DNA of 9,739 nt from an uncultured Synergistaceae bacterium. Its GTDB lineage: Bacteria; Synergistota; Synergistia; Synergistales; Aminobacteriaceae. The stretch is from positions 1-9,739 of the forward strand of contig CALMZW010000418.1 of the NCBI GenBank assembly GCA_937870605.1, given 5' to 3'. This document shows positions 6,215-9,739 of this stretch, one piece after another (position 1 is the first letter of the stretch; every line of letters starts with the position of its first letter). The position numbers were made by a program, and so were the translations under genes. The notes below the pieces were generated by a model that worked only from the letters and a program-made list of their open reading frames with translations, was not told the origin of the DNA and did not search any database.

Positions 6215-8067
6215 CTGGAAGACTTTCTGCGTTCCTCATAGTCGAGAATAGCCTTTCGCAGACGAATCGATCTGGGAGTCACCTCGACGAGTTCGTCGTC
6301 CTCGATCCACTCTAGCGCGCGTTCAAGGGTCATCTTCAGAGGCACGTCGAGCTTGACCGCCATATCCTTGGTGGAGGAGCGGTGGTTCGTGACGTGCTTC
6401 TTTTTCGTGGGGTTGCATGGCAGGTCGCCCGGACGACAGTGTTCTCCGACAATCATCCCGTTATAGACGGGATCGGTCGAAGAGAGGAAAAGCGTCCCTC
6501 GTTCCTGCAGATTCTCAAGCTGGTAGCTCGTGGCGTCCCCGGTTTCCATGCTCACCATCGCGCCGCGTCCCCGCCCGGTAATCTCTCCCGCCCAGGGCGC
6601 GTAGCCCGTCAGGCAGGAAGACATGATTCCCAGTCCGCGCGTATCCGTCAGGAAATCCCCCCTGTAGCCGATCAGACCACGTGTCGGTATTTCGAATTCA
6701 AGCCGTATCAATCCCGTCTGAAGGTTCGTCATGGTCCGTATCCGGGCCTTCCTGCGGGAAAGCTTCTCGAAAATGATTCCCTGGCAGTCTTCGGGGATGT
6801 CGAGAATAAGCTGTTCAAAGGGTTCGTACGTCTGGCCGTTCCGCTCCTCGGTGATGACTTCGGGTTTCGAAACGCAAAATTCCAGCCCTTCCCGCCGCAT
6901 CTCTTCGATGAGGATGGCCAGGTGGAGTTCCCCGCGGCCGGAAACCTTGATTCCGTCAGGGCGCCCGAGATCCTCGACGCGCAGCGCGACATTGGCCTGC
7001 GCTTCGCGTTCCAGCCGCGCCTTGATCTGCCGGAGCGTAGCCGCCTGCCCCTCCTGCCCCGCGAAGGGCCCGGTATTGACGAGGAAGAACATCGAAACCG
7101 TGGGTTCTTCGATGTCAAGCGGCGCGAGAATGGTCTCCTGCTCCGCCGCCGCAAATGTGTCCCCGATGCTGATATCTTTCGGACCGGAAATCCAGATGAT
7201 GTCGCCCGCGAACGCCTCTTCGACCTCAACCCGGTCGAGTCCCCGGGTGACCCAAATCTGGGTCGCCTTCGCTTCTTCCGAGCCTGTCACCTCGAAAGCG
7301 CCCAGGGAACGATCCTTGTTGGTCCACTGGGTGGATGTCCGGACAAACGTCTCTCCCTTGTGAATCATGCCGTTCAGAATCTTGCCGCAGCCGATGCGTC
7401 CGGTATAGTCACTCCATGCGATCGTGCTGACCTGCATCAGGAAGGGGGCTTCGAGGGAAACATCCGGAGCCGGGACGTATTCGATGATCGTTTCGAAGAG
7501 CGACTTCATTCCGCTGTTGCGGTCGTCCTTCTCCAGATCGCGGACGGACCATCCGTCAAGTCCGGAGCCGTACAGAACGGGAAAATCGGTCTGTTCGTCC
7601 GTCGCTCCGAGTTCGATGAACAGATCGAACGTCTTTTCCAGGGCGCCGACCGGATCGGCCGTCGGCCGGTCGACTTTGTTCACGAAAACGATCGGCTTCA
7701 GTCCCATGCGAAGGGCGTGCATCAGAACGTATCGGGTCTGGGGCATCGGTCCCTCGTTTGCGTCGACAAGAAGCAGCACCGAATCCACCGTCGCGAGAAC
7801 GCGCTCGACTTCTCCGGAGAAGTCTGCATGTCCGGGCGTATCGATAATGTTGATATGGTAGTCGCCCCACGTAACGGTGCAGTGTTTGGCGCGAATGGTG
7901 ATGCCGCGCTCCCGTTCGATCTCGTTGTTATCCATGACCCGCTCTTCGACGCGTGCGTTCGATCGGAAAACCTGAGCCGACCGGAAGACCGAATCGATGA
8001 GCGTCGTCTTGCCGTGATCGATGTGCGCGATAATGGCGATATTGCGAATCCTGCTTGTGTCCTGCAT
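6202..8067 (-). CDS. typA: Ribosome-binding translational GTPase TypA/BipA
   Basis: This 621-residue GTPase of the elongation-factor superfamily binds the ribosome and is linked to subunit assembly and stress or cold adaptation in other bacteria. G motifs are intact: AHIDHGKTT at 14-22, RGITI at 54-58, DTPGH at 76-80 and NKVD at 130-133. After the EF-Tu-like domain 2 come EF-G-like domains with GRGELHLAILIEEMRREG and the TypA-type RGLIGYRGDFLTDTRG. The TypA-specific C-terminus ends with DDELVEVTPRSIRLRK and a basic tail; the length is close to the usual 605-615. The ATG at 8067 follows a GGGGAG (8079-8084) at 11 nt, slightly long, with a closer GAG-containing stretch also available. The gene stands alone, with its own promoter, and ends 3 nt from the convergent kinase gene. 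I see no intrinsic terminator in its own direction. Confidence 0.97.
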   Translation of the reverse strand: MQDTSRIRNIAIIAHIDHGKTTLIDSVFRSAQVFRSNARVEERVMDNNEIERERGITIRAKHCTVTWGDYHINIIDTPGHADFSGEVERVLATVDSVLLLVDANEGPMPQTRYVLMHALRMGLKPIVFVNKVDRPTADPVGALEKTFDLFIELGATDEQTDFPVLYGSGLDGWSVRDLEKDDRNSGMKSLFETIIEYVPAPDVSLEAPFLMQVSTIAWSDYTGRIGCGKILNGMIHKGETFVRTSTQWTNKDRSLGAFEVTGSEEAKATQIWVTRGLDRVEVEEAFAGDIIWISGPKDISIGDTFAAAEQETILAPLDIEEPTVSMFFLVNTGPFAGQEGQAATLRQIKARLEREAQANVALRVEDLGRPDGIKVSGRGELHLAILIEEMRREGLEFCVSKPEVITEERNGQTYEPFEQLILDIPEDCQGIIFEKLSRRKARIRTMTNLQTGLIRLEFEIPTRGLIGYRGDFLTDTRGLGIMSSCLTGYAPWAGEITGRGRGAMVSMETGDATSYQLENLQERGTLFLSSTDPVYNGMIVGEHCRPGDLPCNPTKKKHVTNHRSSTKDMAVKLDVPLKMTLERALEWIEDDELVEVTPRSIRLRKAILDYEERRKSSRKTA

Positions 8068-8108
8068 GATTTCTCAAACTCCCCGTTTCCTAGAATCAAA
8101 GACAATGC

Positions 8109-8137
8109 ATCATATCTCTCCGGTGCGCAGGATGCAA
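8109..8137 (-). promoter_or_regulatory. Promoter of typA
   Basis: On the minus strand TTGCAT (8132-8137) and TATGAT (8109-8114, 5 of 6) are separated by exactly 17 bp. The predicted start is near 8102, about 35 nt before the typA ATG. The -35 is weak (the TTG core is kept), the -10 and spacing are good. Confidence 0.55.
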
Positions 8138-8246
8138 CAGCTGTTTTATGAATCTTTGCCGCGATTCCGTGTTCTTTTTCAACCCGGCGCCGTATTTCCG
8201 CGGCTCTTCGTCCCGAGAGGCGCAGCTCCGGAGAATTGGAGAAGAA

Positions 8247-8284
8247 GCGCGGGTATTCCGGGAGAAACACTCTCCGGAACGCGC
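8247..8284. repeat. Imperfect palindrome (hairpin) upstream of the unassigned gene
   Basis: An outer 5-bp stem (GCGCG 8247-8251 with CGCGC 8280-8284) and an inner 9-bp stem (8256-8265 with 8271-8279, one bulged G) enclose a 5-nt loop; four bases (8252-8255) bulge on the left side only. No T run follows on either strand, so it is not a typical terminator. It ends just before the expected -35 position of the promoter at 8309, which would suit a regulator site. Function inferred from position only. Confidence 0.55.
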
Positions 8285-8308
8285 AGGCGTTTCATCCGTT
8301 CGAGCGAG

Positions 8309-8314
8309 TATAAT
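8309..8314 (+). promoter_or_regulatory. Perfect -10 box for the unassigned gene
   Basis: TATAAT lies 35 nt before the chosen GTG start, so transcription would begin near 8321. The matching -35 position (8286-8291, GGCGTT) is poor, and the palindrome ends directly upstream of it. A poor -35 with a strong -10 would fit a promoter that needs an activator. Confidence 0.5.
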
Positions 8315-8349
8315 AAAATCCGGAAAAAATGTCAGCGGGAGGGAAAGCC

Positions 8350-9501
8350 GTGGATGACACGAAGGGAAGCACCGTCGCCTCCGAGAACGTCTGCGATATT
8401 CTGGAGCTTGGTCTCTGGTGCAACAAGGCGCTGCCGAGGCTGGTGATAAAGAATCGGATCAGCGGCTCGAAGCGCATGAGCCCCGTTTCCTGGCTCGAGA
8501 AGGAAAGCCGGAAACTGACGATGAAGGGCGAGGATCGAAAGACCGTCGTCCTTCCGGTTTCGGATCTGACGCCGACGGTTCGCACGCTCATGAAGGCGTT
8601 CACGTCGCGTCCCGTCTTCAAAGCGTTGCTGTGGCGGACGACCATGCTCGTCTCGGATACCGTTCATACCCCGAAAGCCATTCTCGATCCCGGAGAGTTG
8701 TCGCTTCTGCCGGAAACAAAGCGGGGGGCGCTCTGGATCGCCGATCTCACGAAATCGAGAGACAATGGGTGTTTCCGTCCCTGTTTTCCTCTGACGGAAG
8801 ACGAACGCGACGCCTTGCCGACTCCCCCCGAACTCCCGATAACGGACGGAAAGGGAGCAGCCCAGCTGAAGGCGACGGGCGTGACGCGCCGACTGGTCGT
8901 AGCGAATCCCAACCGGTGGTACCGTCCGCTTCTTCTGACCTCGGGCGCGCTCCTGTGCGGCTTTTCGGTGAATTTCGAGGACATGTCGGAGACGGCTTCG
9001 ACCCTTTGGGACCTCGTTCGGGACGGACAAATCAGCGGGAGGGACTTCGCCCTTGCGACGGAGCAGGCGCAAGTCGAGCGGATGATACGTAGCGTTGTCG
9101 TCTACATGCGACATCTGCCGCTTCTGGGCGGCGTTTCCTCATCGTTTCTTCGTGACGGCTACGACGCGCTCAAAGAACGCGGGTACGCCCGGCGGCGGCG
9201 AATTCCCTTCCCCGCGGGAGCGATCGGTCCCGTCGAATATAAGGTGACGCTTTGCGAGAACGCGGAAAGCGGGATGTTTGCGATCGTTGCGGCGCCGGAA
9301 GGCCTTACCGACCGCCATGAGGGGGATATCGTTCTCGAAATGCCCATGGATGCATACGGAAAAGCGTGTGATTCCGACGCCTTCGGCGGAGCCCGGGACG
9401 AATACGATACGATCGCCAACCTTTTTTCCGCGGTTTCCTTCAGCCGATGGATCGAGTCGGTCAGTCGTTTTCTCGAGGGGATTCTTCCGTCCCTGGTCTG
9501 A
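8350..9501 (+). CDS. Protein of unknown function, 383 residues
   Basis: I do not recognise a family. The start is the GTG at 8350, preceded by GGGAGGG (8337-8343) at 6 nt; the in-frame ATG at 8329 has no comparable site. The protein looks soluble: I see no signal peptide and only one short hydrophobic stretch (LLLTSGALLCGF, about 198-209). It has a basic N-terminal third (LVIKNRISGSKRM, WLEKESRKLTMKG), a proline-rich patch (LPTPPELP) and a basic RRRR patch (GYARRRRIPF). The frame is real rather than a shadow: it is open for 1.15 kb, starts with a strong ribosome site and is followed 8 nt later by another plus-strand gene. No catalytic motif, metal-binding cluster or nucleotide-binding loop is evident. 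Its partner is the DUF72 gene downstream, itself of unsettled function. It could be a lineage-restricted protein. Confidence 0.85.
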   Translation: MDDTKGSTVASENVCDILELGLWCNKALPRLVIKNRISGSKRMSPVSWLEKESRKLTMKGEDRKTVVLPVSDLTPTVRTLMKAFTSRPVFKALLWRTTMLVSDTVHTPKAILDPGELSLLPETKRGALWIADLTKSRDNGCFRPCFPLTEDERDALPTPPELPITDGKGAAQLKATGVTRRLVVANPNRWYRPLLLTSGALLCGFSVNFEDMSETASTLWDLVRDGQISGRDFALATEQAQVERMIRSVVVYMRHLPLLGGVSSSFLRDGYDALKERGYARRRRIPFPAGAIGPVEYKVTLCENAESGMFAIVAAPEGLTDRHEGDIVLEMPMDAYGKACDSDAFGGARDEYDTIANLFSAVSFSRWIESVSRFLEGILPSLV

Positions 9502-9509
9502 ACCCAATC

Positions 9510-9739
9510 ATGGCGGCCATACGGGTCGGAACGTGTTCGTGGGCGGATCGCACGCTGTTGCAGAGCGGCTGGTATCCGAAGGAAGCCAGGTCTCCCGCCG
9601 CCCTGCTGCGGTATTATTCCGGCGTTTTCTCGACCGTCGAGGTTGACAGCACGTTTTACGCGTTTCCGGACCAGGCCCGCGTCTTTCGCTGGATTGCCCG
9701 CACCCCGCCCGGATTTCTTTTCAACGTGAAAGTCTGGGG
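9510..9739 (+). CDS. DUF72 (YecE-like) protein, N-terminal part only
   Basis: Seventy-six residues are visible before the window ends without a stop codon. They match the start of the DUF72/YecE family, TIM-barrel-like proteins of uncertain function: VGTCSWAD at residues 6-13 (family usually VGTSSW), WYPKEA at 21-26, LRYYSGVFSTVEVDSTFYAFP at 33-53 and TPPGFLFNVKVW at 65-76. The ATG at 9510 is 8 nt after the stop of the preceding gene and has no visible Shine-Dalgarno site, so ribosomes may restart there after finishing the upstream gene. Family assignment is confident; the role is not known. Members normally run to about 240-270 residues, so most of the gene lies beyond the window. Confidence 0.9.
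   Translation, partial: MAAIRVGTCSWADRTLLQSGWYPKEARSPAALLRYYSGVFSTVEVDSTFYAFPDQARVFRWIARTPPGFLFNVKVW

Noticed and set aside
6382..8151. Open frame of 589 codons on the plus strand
   Set aside because: It is antisense to typA for nearly its whole length. typA has every GTPase motif, while this frame shows no domain and is explained by GC-rich codon bias.
8148..8357. Small plus-strand frame in the typA upstream gap
   Set aside because: It has no ribosome site or recognisable sequence, and it runs across the palindrome and promoter of the next gene in another frame.

Overview
The window is an ordinary-looking stretch of chromosome from a GC-rich bacterium (by eye, not computed), densely packed with genes on both strands. 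A small 2[4Fe-4S] ferredoxin suggests an anaerobe. GTG starts with strong Shine-Dalgarno sites and the mix of a DegS-type kinase with a multi-GAF diguanylate cyclase fit a Gram-negative anaerobe such as a member of the Synergistota, but that placement is an inference from protein flavour and is not proven by the sequence. I saw no mobile elements, CRISPR arrays, tRNAs or rRNAs.

Region 1 (about 27-2601, minus strand) reads MFS transporter -> gpsA -> ferredoxin. The first two are joined by an ATGA stop/start overlap. The ferredoxin also has its own good sigma-70-type promoter, lying across the end of gpsA, and a strong intrinsic terminator.

Region 2 (about 2640-6214, plus strand) is a two-gene signalling operon. 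The first gene encodes a membrane-anchored protein with three GAF domains and an intact GGDEF diguanylate cyclase domain. The second encodes a soluble DegS-like histidine kinase with a long coiled-coil sensor region. No response regulator is encoded next to it. The operon ends in a hairpin-plus-T-run terminator that contains the stop codons of both the kinase and the convergent typA gene.

Region 3 (6202-8137, minus strand) is typA/bipA, a ribosome-associated GTPase gene with its own promoter.

Region 4 (about 8247-9739, plus strand) starts with an imperfect palindrome next to a TATAAT box. A 383-residue protein that I cannot assign to a family follows, and 8 nt further on the start of a DUF72 (YecE-like) gene that runs off the window.

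The parts most worth a second look are the cyclase-kinase pair without a response regulator, the altered N-box of that kinase, the terminator shared with typA's coding end, and the unassigned protein with the palindrome at its promoter.
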